Of a stretch of 64,000 nt of DNA, positions 54,601-62,386 are shown one piece after another (positions within the stretch are counted from its first letter, which is position 1; each line of letters starts with the position of its first letter). The stretch is taken from positions 1,860,775-1,924,774 of the forward strand of contig VZQC01002896.1 of NCBI GenBank assembly GCA_009823505.1, written 5' to 3'. The notes beneath the pieces were generated by a model. The model did not search any database. It worked only from the letters and a program-made list of their open reading frames with translations, and was not told the origin of the DNA. Source of the stretch: Rhizomys pruinosus (lineage: Eukaryota; Chordata; Mammalia; Rodentia; Spalacidae). Position numbers and translations under genes: made by a program.

Positions 54601-55829
54601 CACCCATCTTCAACTTTTAGTCAGCTGTTGGGAGAGGTCATTCCTAACCTTAGTCCTGTACATGTCCCATTGTGGACACTGACTGAAAACCATGTTCCCT
54701 GACCAAGACTTATTTTTTTATTTTTTTTTTTATTTTATTTATTTTTATGTGTATGAATGTACCGTCTGCATGTAGGTTTGTGCACCCATGTCGTGCAATG
54801 CTGCAGAGGTCAGAAGAGGGTGTCAGATTCCCCTGGAACTGGAGTTAAAGACGGTTCTCAGCCGCCATGTGGGTGCTGGGAATCGAACCTGGGTCCTCTG
54901 CAAGAGCAGTCGGCACTCTTAACCACTGAGCCATCTCTCCAGCCCCAACCAAGACTTTTTGTGAGAACAAGCATCTACGTGAGACTTTAGAGCCTCTGAG
55001 CCAAATATTAAAAGGATCTGGTTTCTTTCCAGTCTCTCTTCAAGAGAAAACCTAACTGGCCTAAATTAATGTTATTTGCAATCTGTTTAACCTGTGTCTA
55101 TCTTATTTTATTTAAAATTTAAAATTTTTGTTTTTATATGAATGAGTGTTCCGCCTGCATACGTACATACGTGCACCCATGCAAGCAATGCCTGGAGAAG
55201 CCAGAAAAGGGCATTAGGTTTCTTTGATGGTTATTAGCCGCCATATGGGTGCTGGAAACTGAACCCAGGTCCTCTACGAGAGCAGCCACTGCTCCTATGC
55301 TCTCGATAATATCTCTGGCCCCTCTTGTATTTTAGTTTGAGACAGGGTCCCACATAGCCAAGGTTGGCCTTGAACTCCTGATTCTCCAGGCTCCACCTCC
55401 CAACTGCTGGGATTATACATGTGGACCGCCATGGCCGGCTGCCTTTGAACGCGCGCTCGCCAGGTTCCGGCTGCTGCTTCCTCAGGGTGGCTCTCCTCAG
55501 CAGCTGCTGGCACTGTGCCTTGGTGCTTTTGATTTCCTTGGGTCTTCGCACTGCTCTCCTTTGCTGGGCTGGACTGCTGTCAGCCAGCAAGGAAACCCGA
55601 GATGATTGCGTTTCTGCTCTGCCTGCTGTCCCCTTCCTTACAGCACCCCAACTTTCTCCTCCTCCAGGATGACTCCGGTGTTCCTCACAAAATCCAAGAC
55701 GCTCTCAAGTCCTGCCTGAAAGAGGAGGAGTCCTTTAACATCCAGAACTCCATGTCACCCAAACTTGAGGGAGGCAAGGGCGAGCAGGCTGACTTGGAGG
55801 TGAACTGTCTGCAGAATAACTTAACCTGA
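36373..55829 (+). CDS. CSPG5: CSPG5 (neuroglycan C / CALEB), complete, five coding exons
   Basis: Join 36373-36469, 37048-38152, 42789-42977, 44866-44941 and 55668-55829. This gives 1629 nt, 542 residues plus stop, close to the roughly 540 known in human. It is a type I membrane chondroitin sulfate proteoglycan of neurons, linked to dendrite and synapse development and ErbB-related growth signalling. Domains: signal peptide about 1-30; chondroitin sulfate domain with Ser123-Gly124 in an acidic setting (EAGSGD), the reported attachment serine; acidic run from about 281 to 305; Cys-rich EGF-like module about 373-415; transmembrane helix about 424-446; cytoplasmic tail to 542 ending CLQNNLT. N-glycosylation sequons lie at 57, 358 and 370. 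The start has a good Kozak context (G at -3, G at +4). No frameshift or stop is seen. Confidence 0.97.
37048..38152 (+). CDS. CSPG5: CSPG5 exon 2 (ectodomain)
   Basis: The acceptor is ctcccgcccacag at 37047; the donor is TGCAG|GTAAGA at 38152/38153. The 1105-nt exon encodes residues 33-401: the Ser/Thr/Pro/Gly-rich chondroitin sulfate domain with Ser123, a conserved acidic and aromatic block ([14 protein letters not shown]), a run of acidic residues with DDKD from about 281, and the first cysteines of the EGF-like module (373, 377, 384, 390, 400). The ORF also stays open upstream into intron 1 as far as 36930, but the acceptor and protein family support the spliced form. Confidence 0.96.
38288..38575. 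repeat. B1 fragment (+) and B2/B3-like SINE (-)
   Basis: 38288-38395 B1 remnant; 38400-38575 antisense B2/B3-class. Confidence 0.72.
39200..39455 (+). repeat. B2-class SINE, duplication subfamily
   Basis: Full length with A tail. Confidence 0.94.
39463..39865 (+). repeat. B1 SINE split by a nested B2-class SINE
   Basis: B1 39463-39563 resumes at 39813-39862. The inserted B2-class element (39564-39795) is bracketed by a direct repeat ending AAAGAGCCAGGCCAG. Confidence 0.93.
39945..40412 (-). repeat. Three antisense B1 SINEs
   Basis: 39945-40077 old, 40110-40235 and 40255-40412 younger. Confidence 0.85.
40595..40872 (-). repeat. B2-class SINE, duplication subfamily, with target-site duplication
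   Basis: Antisense element about 40607-40857 between copies of TGGCATTGAATCTT. Confidence 0.94.
41008..41290 (+). repeat. B1 SINE and a B1-like remnant
   Basis: 41008-41155 near consensus; 41160-41285 diverged. Confidence 0.85.
42789..42977 (+). CDS. CSPG5: CSPG5 exon 3 (EGF end, transmembrane helix)
   Basis: The acceptor is gtctgtccag at 42788; the donor is CCAA|GTAAGT at 42977/42978. It encodes residues 401-464: the last EGF cysteines (402, 415), a juxtamembrane stretch, the hydrophobic helix near 424-446 (core [14 protein letters not shown]) and the basic stop-transfer AKKLYLLK. The last codon is split (AA plus C from exon 4, Asn464). Confidence 0.96.
43418..43645 (+). repeat. B4-like SINE (ID head plus B1)
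   Basis: GGGGATGTAGCTCAGTTGGT ID head, then CTGGGTGTGGTGTGCATG B1 part. Confidence 0.78.
43765..43865 (+). repeat. B1 SINE, 3' half
   Basis: GGCAGATCTCTGTAATTTCA through GACCCTGTCTC. Confidence 0.85.
44496..44562. other. Assembly gap (67 N)
   Basis: Run of N inside a poly-T tract in CSPG5 intron 3; the true length is unknown. Confidence 1.
44563..44612 (-). repeat. B1 SINE with internal deletion
   Basis: T tract, GAGACAGGG, then directly CCACCACGCCCGGC; the middle of the element is missing. TGTTGTCAGTTCTTT flanks both sides, including the gap. Confidence 0.8.
44866..44941 (+). CDS. CSPG5: CSPG5 exon 4, short form
   Basis: The acceptor is ctgtcctaccag at 44865; the donor is CCAAAT|GTAAGG at 44941/44942. 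It encodes residues 464-489 of the cytoplasmic tail ([20 protein letters not shown], then GSHPN). It ends in phase 0 and joins exon 5 directly. A second in-frame donor lies 81 nt downstream. Confidence 0.95.
44942..45022 (+). CDS. CSPG5: CSPG5 exon 4 alternative 3' extension (27 residues)
   Basis: Use of a second donor CTGTCAG|GTAACT at 45022/45023 instead of the one at 44941 adds exactly 81 nt, open in frame. The added segment begins VRKLCDTPC and ends [11 protein letters not shown]. It matches the 27-residue cytoplasmic insert I recall for the longer CSPG5 isoform, giving 569 residues. Both donors are good, so alternative 5' splice-site choice is likely. Confidence 0.85.
45396..45545 (+). 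repeat. B1 SINE
   Basis: CTGGGCATGGTAGCCCACGC to A tail. Confidence 0.92.
45559..45690. repeat. (CA)n microsatellite, interrupted
   Basis: About 130 bases of CA with CATA interruptions; the longest pure stretch is near 45650-45688. Confidence 0.95.
45790..46025 (-). repeat. Two antisense B1-like SINEs
   Basis: 45790-45880 and 45890-46030, diverged. Confidence 0.75.
46025..46471 (-). repeat. Paired B1 and B2-class SINEs within one target-site duplication
   Basis: Antisense B1 (about 46075-46221) abuts antisense B2-class with duplication (46222-46455). TTGGCTCTAATTTTA occurs on both outer sides. Confidence 0.88.
46472..47100. repeat. Older SINE cluster
   Basis: 46472-46655 B3-like (-), 46670-46820 B1-like (-), 46850-46975 B1 (-), 46990-47090 B1-like (+). 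Confidence 0.68.
47145..49486. repeat. 28-bp minisatellite, about 84 copies
   Basis: Consensus begins CTACATCCACTACAACAG and ends CCACCGTGCT. The middle (about 47485-48612, some 40 units) is uniform. Both ends carry variant units (ACCACCACCATGGT, CTACACACAC). Two early units are one base short. All three forward frames are open because the unit has no stop and 28 is not a multiple of 3; this is not a gene. Confidence 0.97.
49487..49640 (+). repeat. B2-class SINE, 3' part only
   Basis: Begins CCCACATGGCAGCTGAG directly at the end of the minisatellite; the head is missing. Confidence 0.9.
49648..49772 (+). repeat. B1 SINE, 5' end trimmed
   Basis: GGCAGAGGCAGGTGGATCTC to a long A tail. Confidence 0.9.
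49825..50066. repeat. 17-bp tandem repeat, about 14 copies
   Basis: Unit CCCCTCAGGGATGGGAG with one-base deletions in some units. Its three-frame openness has the same cause as for the 28-bp array. Confidence 0.95.
50810..50895 (+). repeat. ID-type SINE head, diverged
   Basis: GGCTGGAGTTGCAGTTCATT and CTTGGCTCCATTCCTAGCA. Confidence 0.6.
51085..51605 (-). repeat. SINE cluster with (GTTT)n
   Basis: 51085-51215 B1-like, 51240-51380 B1, 51395-51478 B3-like, (GTTT)n 51481-51518, B1-like to 51605. Confidence 0.75.
51640..51900 (-). repeat. TTTATGT-rich tract and B3-like SINE
   Basis: Repeated TTTATATTTATGTG at 51640-51720, then B3-like to CATCCCACTAGCCC. Confidence 0.7.
52173..52334 (-). repeat. 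B1 SINE with target-site duplication
   Basis: Antisense B1 between copies of CCAGTTCACTCTTTG at 52173 and 52320. Confidence 0.94.
53120..53490. repeat. B1 (-), head-to-head B1 fragments, ID-type (-)
   Basis: 53120-53270 B1; 53285-53340 antisense and 53341-53415 sense B1 fragments fused; 53430-53490 antisense ID-like. Confidence 0.8.
53595..54165. repeat. B3-like (-) and long B4-like SINE (+)
   Basis: 53595-53800 antisense B3-like; 53822-54165 long composite with CACACA tail. Confidence 0.65.
54703..54955 (-). repeat. B2-class SINE, no-duplication subfamily
   Basis: Antisense 54717-54946, flanked by ACCAAGACTT. Confidence 0.93.
55110..55440 (-). repeat. B2/B3-like SINE and B1-like SINE
   Basis: 55110-55322 and 55325-55440, ending about 230 bases before CSPG5 exon 5. 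Confidence 0.72.
55668..55829 (+). CDS. CSPG5: CSPG5 exon 5 (C-terminus)
   Basis: The acceptor is a pyrimidine tract ending cctcctccag at 55667. It encodes residues 490-542, from [10 protein letters not shown] through an [16 protein letters not shown] motif to the end CLQNNLT, then TGA at 55827-55829. A tandem upstream acceptor (ttccttacag at 55643) is also in frame and would add eight residues. Confidence 0.96.
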   Translation, partial: DDSGVPHKIQDALKSCLKEEESFNIQNSMSPKLEGGKGEQADLEVNCLQNNLT

Positions 55830-56185
55830 AGAGGAGGGAGAAGAGAGGACATGGGGTGGGGGCGGGGGAGGGAAGGACCAGGAACTCCTCTTGTACAGAT
55901 TCGATCTCTTGTAACCATTGTTAAGCCTTTCTTTTCTGATCTCATGGCATGCTCTGATGTGTTTTGTACAGGAGGAGGGGAAAAAAACACTTAAAATAAG
56001 CAAAGAAACTGAACAGAATTGCATACGTTGGATTGTTTGTCTGTGCTGTCTGTACATTGCTTCTGCAGCTGTGATTTCTAAACTCTGCTGTTATTCAACT
56101 GACTTTTTTTTTGTACTTTGACCCACCTTTTTTTGGAATACCAATAAAAAACAAAGTTCTTGAAATAAAACTTTTTAAAAAGCCA
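55830..56185 (+). other. CSPG5: CSPG5 3' untranslated region
   Basis: From the TGA to just beyond two AATAAA hexamers at 56143 and 56164. It is free of SINEs; the next SINE starts at about 56287. The cleavage point is inferred. Confidence 0.8.
56143..56169 (+). terminator. CSPG5 poly(A) signals (two AATAAA)
   Basis: AATAAA at 56143-56148 and 56164-56169, 20 nt apart, with no comparable signal nearer the stop codon. Confidence 0.75.
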
Positions 56186-56286
56186 CCTATTTTCTCAGTT
56201 CCATTGTGTCTCCTTCCTGCCCATTGCCAGTCTGATCTAATTCTTCCCTTCACTGAAGATAACTGTATAAAAAAGTTTGAAATCAG

Positions 56287-56440
56287 CCAGGCTTGGTGGT
56301 GCACACCTTTAATCCCAGCACTTGGGAGGCAGAGGCAGGTGAATCTCTGTGAGTTCAAGGCCAGCCAGGTCTACATAGTAGCTCCAGGCCAGCTGGGACT
56401 AAAGGGAGACCCTGTCTCAAAAAGACCAAAAAAAAAAAGT
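56287..56440 (+). repeat. B1 SINE
   Basis: GCCAGGCTTGGTGGTGCACA to A tail. Confidence 0.93.
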
Positions 56441-56620
56441 TTGAAATCCTGGGAATGATGTATGCATTACCTTGGGCTGTTGAAGTAAAACGGGACAGAC
56501 TGTCCCTTAAACAATAGGAACTTATGTTCTCACAGTTCTGGAAGCTGGAATTCCAAGATCAAGGTGCCAAAAGCACTGGTTTCTGATGAGGCCTCTCTTC
56601 CTGGCTTGCAAACAACTCCC

Positions 56621-57012
56621 TTCTCTGTGACTCCTCATCTGGCCATCTGGAAGTGCACATCTGGAAAGGAATGGATGGAGCACCGATTTCGCTGTGAATC
56701 CTCATCTGGCCATCTGGAAGTGCACATCTGGAAAGGAGTGGATGGAGCACTGATTTCGCTGTGACTCCTCATCTGGAAGTGCACATCTGGAAAGGAATGG
56801 ATGGAGCACTGATTTCTCTGTGACTCATCATCTGGAAGTGCACATCTGGAAAGAGGAGTAGATGGAGCACTGATTTCTGTGTCTCCTCATCTGGAAGTGC
56901 CCATGCAGAAAGAGGAGTGGATGGAGCACTGAATTTCTGTGACTCCTCATCTGGAAGTGCCCATGCAGAAAGAGGAGTGGATGGAACACTGATTTCCTGT
57001 GACTCCTCATCT
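56621..57012. repeat. 59-67 bp tandem repeat, 6 copies
   Basis: Units contain CATCTGGAAGTGCACATCTG and GGATGGAGCACTGATTTC. The first two units are 67 bp, with an extra GGCCATCT-type block; the last four are 59-60 bp. Confidence 0.92.
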
Positions 57013-57029
57013 ATTTTTGTTTTTTTGGA

Positions 57030-57310
57030 CAGGATCGAATGTAGGAAACTACTAAGGTTGGCCTTGAACCCCTGGCCCTCTCCCCTCTTCTCCCAAGTGC
57101 TGGTATTACAGGAATGTTACTACATCTGGCTCTTTCTGTTCTTATAAAGACAGTGATTCTAGGCTGGATTATTCTGGTTTATGCCTTTAACCCCAGCACT
57201 CAGAAGGCAGAGAGGCAGATGGATCTGTCTAAGTTTGAGGCCAGCTTAGTCTACATAACAAGTTCAAAATCAGCCAGGGATACAAAGTAAAACCCTGTCC
57301 CCTCCAAGAA
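57030..57310. repeat. B1-like fragments
   Basis: 57030-57130 antisense, diverged; 57157-57310 sense. Confidence 0.7.
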
Positions 57311-57477
57311 AAACAAAACCACTGATTCTTCCTGATCACTATATTTAACCTCAACTGGTTCCTCAAAAGGCTTTTTCTCTAACTACAGTCATATTGGAGG
57401 CTGAGGATTCAACTTGGGGGGGGGGCACAATATAGTCCATAATACTCTGTCTCATCTATTAAATATACTCTTTCAGG

Positions 57478-57700
57478 GGGCTGGAGAGGTGGCTCAGAGG
57501 TTAACAGCATTAACTGCTATTGCAGAGGATCTGGGTTCAGTTCCTAGCACCCACATGACAAATAATACTGTTTGTAACTCCAGTTCTAGGGGAATTCAAC
57601 ATTCTCTCCTGCATTGCACAACACAGGTGCACTTACATGCAGGCAATACACACATACACATAAAAATAAAAGTAATAAGCTTTTTTAAAAATTTAAAAAA
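57478..57700 (+). repeat. B2-class SINE, diverged
   Basis: GGGGGCTGGAGAGGTGGCTC to CACATACACATAAAAATAAA. Confidence 0.88.
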
Positions 57701-57704
57701 GCTA

Positions 57705-57775
57705 CTCTTTCTTTTTGTTTTTTGTCTTTTCAATTAAAGGCGTGCGCCACCATGCCCGGCAAAAAGATACTCTTT
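57705..57775 (-). repeat. B1 SINE with internal deletion
   Basis: T tract, GTCTTTTC, then AATTAAAGGCGTGCGCCACC; the middle is missing. Flanks share TACTCTTTC. Confidence 0.8.
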
Positions 57776-57984
57776 CAAGACAAAGCATGATGCTACTTGT
57801 CTATAATCCCAACACATAGGAAGTTGAGGCAGGGGGACTGAGCTACAGGCCAACTTGGGTCTGTTTTGTTTGTTTTCCAAAAACCAAACAAAAATACTTT
57901 TCAATCTTTCATCAATATTTATTAAGTGCTTATTCTGAGCCAGACATTGCTATGCACCATGAATATTAAATGGATAAGAACTCA

Positions 57985-58155
57985 GCTGGTTGTGGTGGCG
58001 CACACCTTTAATCCTAGCACTCAGGAGGCAGAGGCAGACGGATCTTTGTGAGTTCAAGGCCAGCCTGGTCTACAGAGTGAGTTCCAGGACAGCTGGGGCT
58101 ACAGGGAGACCCTGTCTCGAAAAGACCAATAAATAAATAAATAAATAAATAAATG
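57985..58155 (+). repeat. B1 SINE with (AAAT)n tail
   Basis: Near consensus B1 followed by seven AAAT-type units. Confidence 0.94.
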
Positions 58156-58189
58156 GGTAAGAACTCAACTTCAAGAAGTTAAGTCACCC

Positions 58190-58767
58190 TGAGGAGGCTG
58201 GGAGATGCCTCAGCAGGTAACAAACATGAGGACCTGGGTTTGGATTTCTAGGACCCAACTAAAAAGCAAGGCATGACAGCACCTCTGTAACCACAGTGCT
58301 GGGGTGCGGGGCAGAAACTGGCAAATTTTAGGGTCTCACTCGCCAGCTAGTCTAGCAGAAACAATAATGGGTTCCAGTGTCACTGAGAGACCTTGTCTCA
58401 AGAAGGTCCATTGAGGAAAACAACCAACATCAGTTTCTGGTCGCTACATGTGTATGTATACATGAAGGTACCCATGCATACACCAGATGGGGAGCGAGCA
58501 AGAGAGAGACAGAGAGACTGGCTACTTGAGAAACAGACCTCAATAATAACAGTATATCAGTTTGTCATAGACACATGTAAGAATGGTTCAGAAAGGACAT
58601 TGAAAGTGGACTTGACAGGCCAGGGAGGCCTCAGCAGTGAAGGTGCTTGCCGCCAAGCCTGGAAACCCGAGTTTAATCTCTAAAAGCCACATGAGGGAAA
58701 GAGAACCAATTCCCACAAGTCATCCTCCTTACCTCAACACTATACTCTGTAGCATGCACGTGCGCGT

Positions 58768-58802
<35 letters not shown>
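58190..58802 (+). repeat. Long B4-like SINE, B3-like SINE and (CA)n
   Basis: 58190-58490 composite; 58603-58765 B3-like; CA run 58772-58802. Confidence 0.65.
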
Positions 58803-58807
<5 letters not shown>

Positions 58808-58825
58808 TAAATGTAAGAAAATACG

Positions 58826-59040
58826 GAGCTGGAGAGATGGCCTAGCAGTTAAGAGCACTGACTGCTCTTGCAGAGGACCTGGGTTTGATCCCCAGAACCC
58901 ACAGGGCAGCTGAGAACCGTCTTTGACTCCAGTTCCAGGGGAATCCGACACCCTCTTCTGACCTCCGAGGCATTGCATGACACGGGTGCACCAACCTACA
59001 TGCAGACAGTACACTTATACACATACAAAAATAAAATAAA
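58826..59040 (+). repeat. B2-class SINE, no-duplication subfamily
   Basis: GAGCTGGAGAGATGGCCTAG to A/T tail. Confidence 0.93.
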
Positions 59041-59276
59041 AAAGGAATTAAGAAAATATTAAGTTAATGGAAGGTGTACTGAATAGCTTTAGTATCAGCT
59101 TGGCCTACCTGAGCTAAGGGAGCTTCAGTTGGGGAATTGCGTCCATTGGACTGGCCTGTGGCCATGGCAAGGGGCTATTTTCTTGGTTGTTGAGTGATGT
59201 GGGAGAGCCCAGTCCACTGTGGGCAGGGCCACCCCTGGGCATTGGTTGTTGGGTACTATATAAGAAAGCAGGCTGG

Positions 59277-59645
59277 GGGGCTGGAGAGATGGTTCAGCAG
59301 TTAAGAGCACTGACTGCTCTTGCAGAGGACCGGGGTTCAATTCCCAGCACCCACATGGCGGCTGAGAACCGTCTTTGACTCCAGTTCCAGGGGAATCCGA
59401 CGCCCTCTTCTGACCTCCATGGCGCTGCACTACATGGGTGCACAAACCTACATGCAGACAGTACACTCATACACATAAAAAAAAAGCATGCTTGCCAGGC
59501 ATGGTGGCGCACGCCTTTAATGCTAGCACTTGGGAAGCAGAGGCAGGAGGATCTCTGTGAGTTCAAGGCCAGCCTGGTCTACAGAGTGAGTTCCAGGACA
59601 GCTGGGGCTACAGGGAGACCCTGTCTCGAAAAGACCAAAAAAGAA
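59277..59645 (+). repeat. B2-class SINE and B1 SINE
   Basis: 59277-59478 without duplication; 59492-59640 B1 near consensus. Confidence 0.93.
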
Positions 59646-59732
59646 AAAAAACAACCAATTAGGTAATTGGTACATTTTTTTGAAGTGGGCCGAATTATTA
59701 AGCATAAGCAATGAATGTCAGTAACATTCATG

Positions 59733-61373
59733 TAAAACCGATTTGCAAGTATCTATGTCCAAATTTTGAAAAACCCAAGGTTCCCATAGTCCAGTTGGAG
59801 AAGCTTGCATGCACAAGCATGTTGATCAAATAGGAGTCCAGTCTATATTGCTGTAGTCTCACGATTCACCCCAATCTCTCCGCAGCCCTTACATTCTACC
59901 ACGCCTCCTCTTCTGCAAGTTGTTCCCTAGGCTTTGGGAAAGGGGCACAAGTGGGTGAGAAGCAAAACAGTCTATTTTCTCTGGAGATGTCATTTTGGAC
60001 TCTAGTCTGTTAAGGTTGTTTCCCTTCATGGTTTGACAGCTTATCCAGTGATACCTTTTTAATCCTACTAACAAAGCACAAGCAATTGGATGTACAGGCA
60101 TTTAAGCAGTACTAATTATTATGTCAAGCTAAGCTGTGAGTATAGACACAGATTCTTGGATGGTATGCTAATCCACAAACTACGGTTTCTCTATAAAGGG
60201 TGACAAGTTCTTATTGTGGCTTATAACATCTCCTAACCACTAGAGGACATAAGCTTGTGGCATCCGCTGTGAGTTATTCCTCCAAGGAGAGAGCTAATAG
60301 CCAATTAGATTTGGGATATATATAGACACATGGCTGCCACTGTTGCACAGTATCTCCAGGCAGTTGAGGTGTAGCTGATACTGACGGAGGAGTCTTGCTT
60401 GTCTCAGGGAGACCAATATTTTGCTGTATTGCTTTAGTGGCCTTTGGTAACACTCCCTGGCATTTCAGAGGCCAGTTGTACATTAGCAAGTGACGTCTCG
60501 TAACATTTTTTCATGCTCACACCAGGTCTTCGACAACAGGGACTTACCGCCTTTCTCCTTGCATATATCCCACTTATAGGCAAAAGGCCTTTATAATTGG
60601 GGGGAGGGGTTTGAATCCCCTAGCCAACATCTCCTAAGCAGAATAATTCTTTGCTGATGTCAGAGCTTTCCTGTACTAATATATTTTGCTTAATTACACA
60701 GCTTATAAAGACTTTACTATTGAATTTGGCTCTAGATAGAGAATTATCCTTTCACAGTTCCTATGCCTATCAGTCAATTTAAAAAGGGTAGTTATACCTG
60801 TTTTATAAAAAATTTCCACTATAACAGTTGGCTCTAGTTTACAGTTAGAGAATGACTTCAGTACCATCACGTTTTTCTTTTTCCTATAAAGGGGAGAGGT
60901 AGGAAGGTTTCTCAGCATCTGGAAAGTAAACTTCATTAGGGCCCATTATAAACAGTTATCCGAAATAGAATTCAGAGAGATGCTCAGTGTCTGTGACTCA
61001 GGCAGTCTGAGGTTCCTCTTTCTTTAATGTTCAGATGGGTCAGCCTCTCTGTTGGTGTTTCCCAGTCCACCCTGCACAGCCATAAGTTGTATGTTTTCAG
61101 GCATTTAGATGGGTGATTTTTACCTGTGGGAACATACAAATCTCCTCCCATTGTTAGTTTCAAGATCTCAAAATTGAAAATTTATCAAAAGGTTTGGAAC
61201 ACAGAGTTTTCCATTTGTATCCCAGAAGGGATACTACACCACCTCCCACCTCCCTCTTTTTGTTTTTTAAATTTTTATGTTTTGACCTATAGATGCCTAA
61301 GTTGTATTACTAAGTTGTATTACACATACCCATAAACAGGAGCCAAGGCATAAGTTTTCATTAAATTTACCCA
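59733..61373 (-). mobile_element. Retroelement-like direct repeat, copy 1
   Basis: Aligns end to end with 62387-63990 with many substitutions. Shared landmarks include TGTCCAGTCTATATTGCTGT-type sequence near 59840, CTAATCCACAAACTACGG near 60169 and CCTGTGGGAACATACAAAT near 61124. It looks like the 3' half of an old endogenous retrovirus-like element read on the minus strand. Family not identified. Confidence 0.55.
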
Positions 61374-61379
61374 AACTGT

Positions 61380-61909
61380 TTCTCAATGACTTTTTGAGCT
61401 TCTCAATCTCTTCTTGGTGCTTCTCAATCTCTTCTTGGTGCTCCTTATTTCGTTGGTTGGCTTTCTTTTTTCAGTGTTTCTACTTCCTTTGGGAGTTTGT
61501 TTTTTTCTCCCTCTAGTTCTTTCTGGAGTTTGTCAATCTGTTCCTTTAGTTCTTTCTGAAGTTTGTCATTGTATCCCTCTAGGTCCTTTTTGAGTTTTTC
61601 ATTCTCCCTCTTTAGTTCTCTGAATTCTTCTTTATTTTTTTCTCCCTCTAGTTCTTCCTGGAGTTTGTCAATCTGTTCCTTTAGTTATTTCCAATGTTTG
61701 TCATTGTATCCCTCTAGGTTCTTTTTGAGTTTTTCATTCTCTCTCTTTAGTTCTCTGAATTCTTCTTTATGTTCTTTAATTTCTCTGCATAGGTCTGCAA
61801 TTACTCCTCTAAGATCTGCTCCTTGGGTCTCCTCTAAGGGGTTCCCATTGTAGCTATCTCCTACAGGTTTGGTAGAGCCTGGTGCAGGATTATCCTGTGC
61901 CTTTTCCAT
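61380..61909 (-). pseudogene. Coiled-coil ORF fragment of a retroelement
   Basis: From an ATG at 61909 the minus strand encodes 74 residues rich in Glu and Lys, with heptad character, before a stop; the same character continues beyond in another frame. The DNA holds two copies of a 135-bp (45-codon) unit starting near 61561 and 61696. It may be the Gag-like start of the retroelement flanked by the two direct repeats. It is broken and short; other coiled-coil sources are possible. Confidence 0.45.
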
Positions 61910-62159
61910 CTTGTCCCTTCATCATGTCCCTGGCATGTGGGCTTCCCTTTTGTGGTTCAGATCACAAATACCTTTTCACTATGTTAGCAGATGGTTTTGC
62001 TTTCCTCCTTCAGATGCTTTTTTTTTCCTTTCCTCCTCCTTGTTTATGGAGTATTGACTTGTCTAGTTTTCAGGCTTTCAATTTTGTTTATATATAGGAT
62101 ATTGGAAGCCAAAGCACTCTTCTCTTCTTGTTCTGAATGATCTCCAAAAAAAAAGTCCA

Positions 62160-62360
62160 CTTGGATTCTCACCTATTTCCGACGGTGGCGGGGGGGCGAT
62201 ATGCCTGCACCCGCCTGAGTGACTTCCTGCCAGCCCCCACAAAGGCGCAGAGGCACTGACCCAAACCCGCTGACATAGGCTGCACCTCGGTACCCACCTG
62301 AGTGACTTCCAGCCAGCCCGCACAAAGGCGCAGAAGAACCGACCCAAACCCGCTGAACCC
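62160..62360. repeat. 83-bp GC-rich tandem duplication
   Basis: CCCAAACCCGCTGA recurs at 62260 and 62343, and CACCTGAGTGACTTCC-like sequence precedes each. It sits between the coiled-coil fragment and repeat copy 2, where an LTR or leader would be expected. Confidence 0.8.
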
Positions 62361-62386
62361 CCCTTTTTTTTATGTGTACAAGCATC

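Larger units (their letters stand above)
44942..55667 (+). other. CSPG5 intron 4
   Basis: A 10.7-kb intron holding a (CA)n tract, many SINEs, the 28-bp minisatellite and the 17-bp array. Sections without visible repeats are 45090-45390, 50070-50800, 52335-53090 and 54240-54715; I found no exon in them. Confidence 0.8.

Noticed and set aside
1017..59478. tRNA-like A and B boxes as possible tRNA genes
   Set aside because: They are the heads of SINEs, without a cloverleaf acceptor end; no true tRNA gene was seen.
61563..61853. Ser/Phe-rich plus-strand ORF
   Set aside because: It is the antisense of the coiled-coil fragment on the minus strand.
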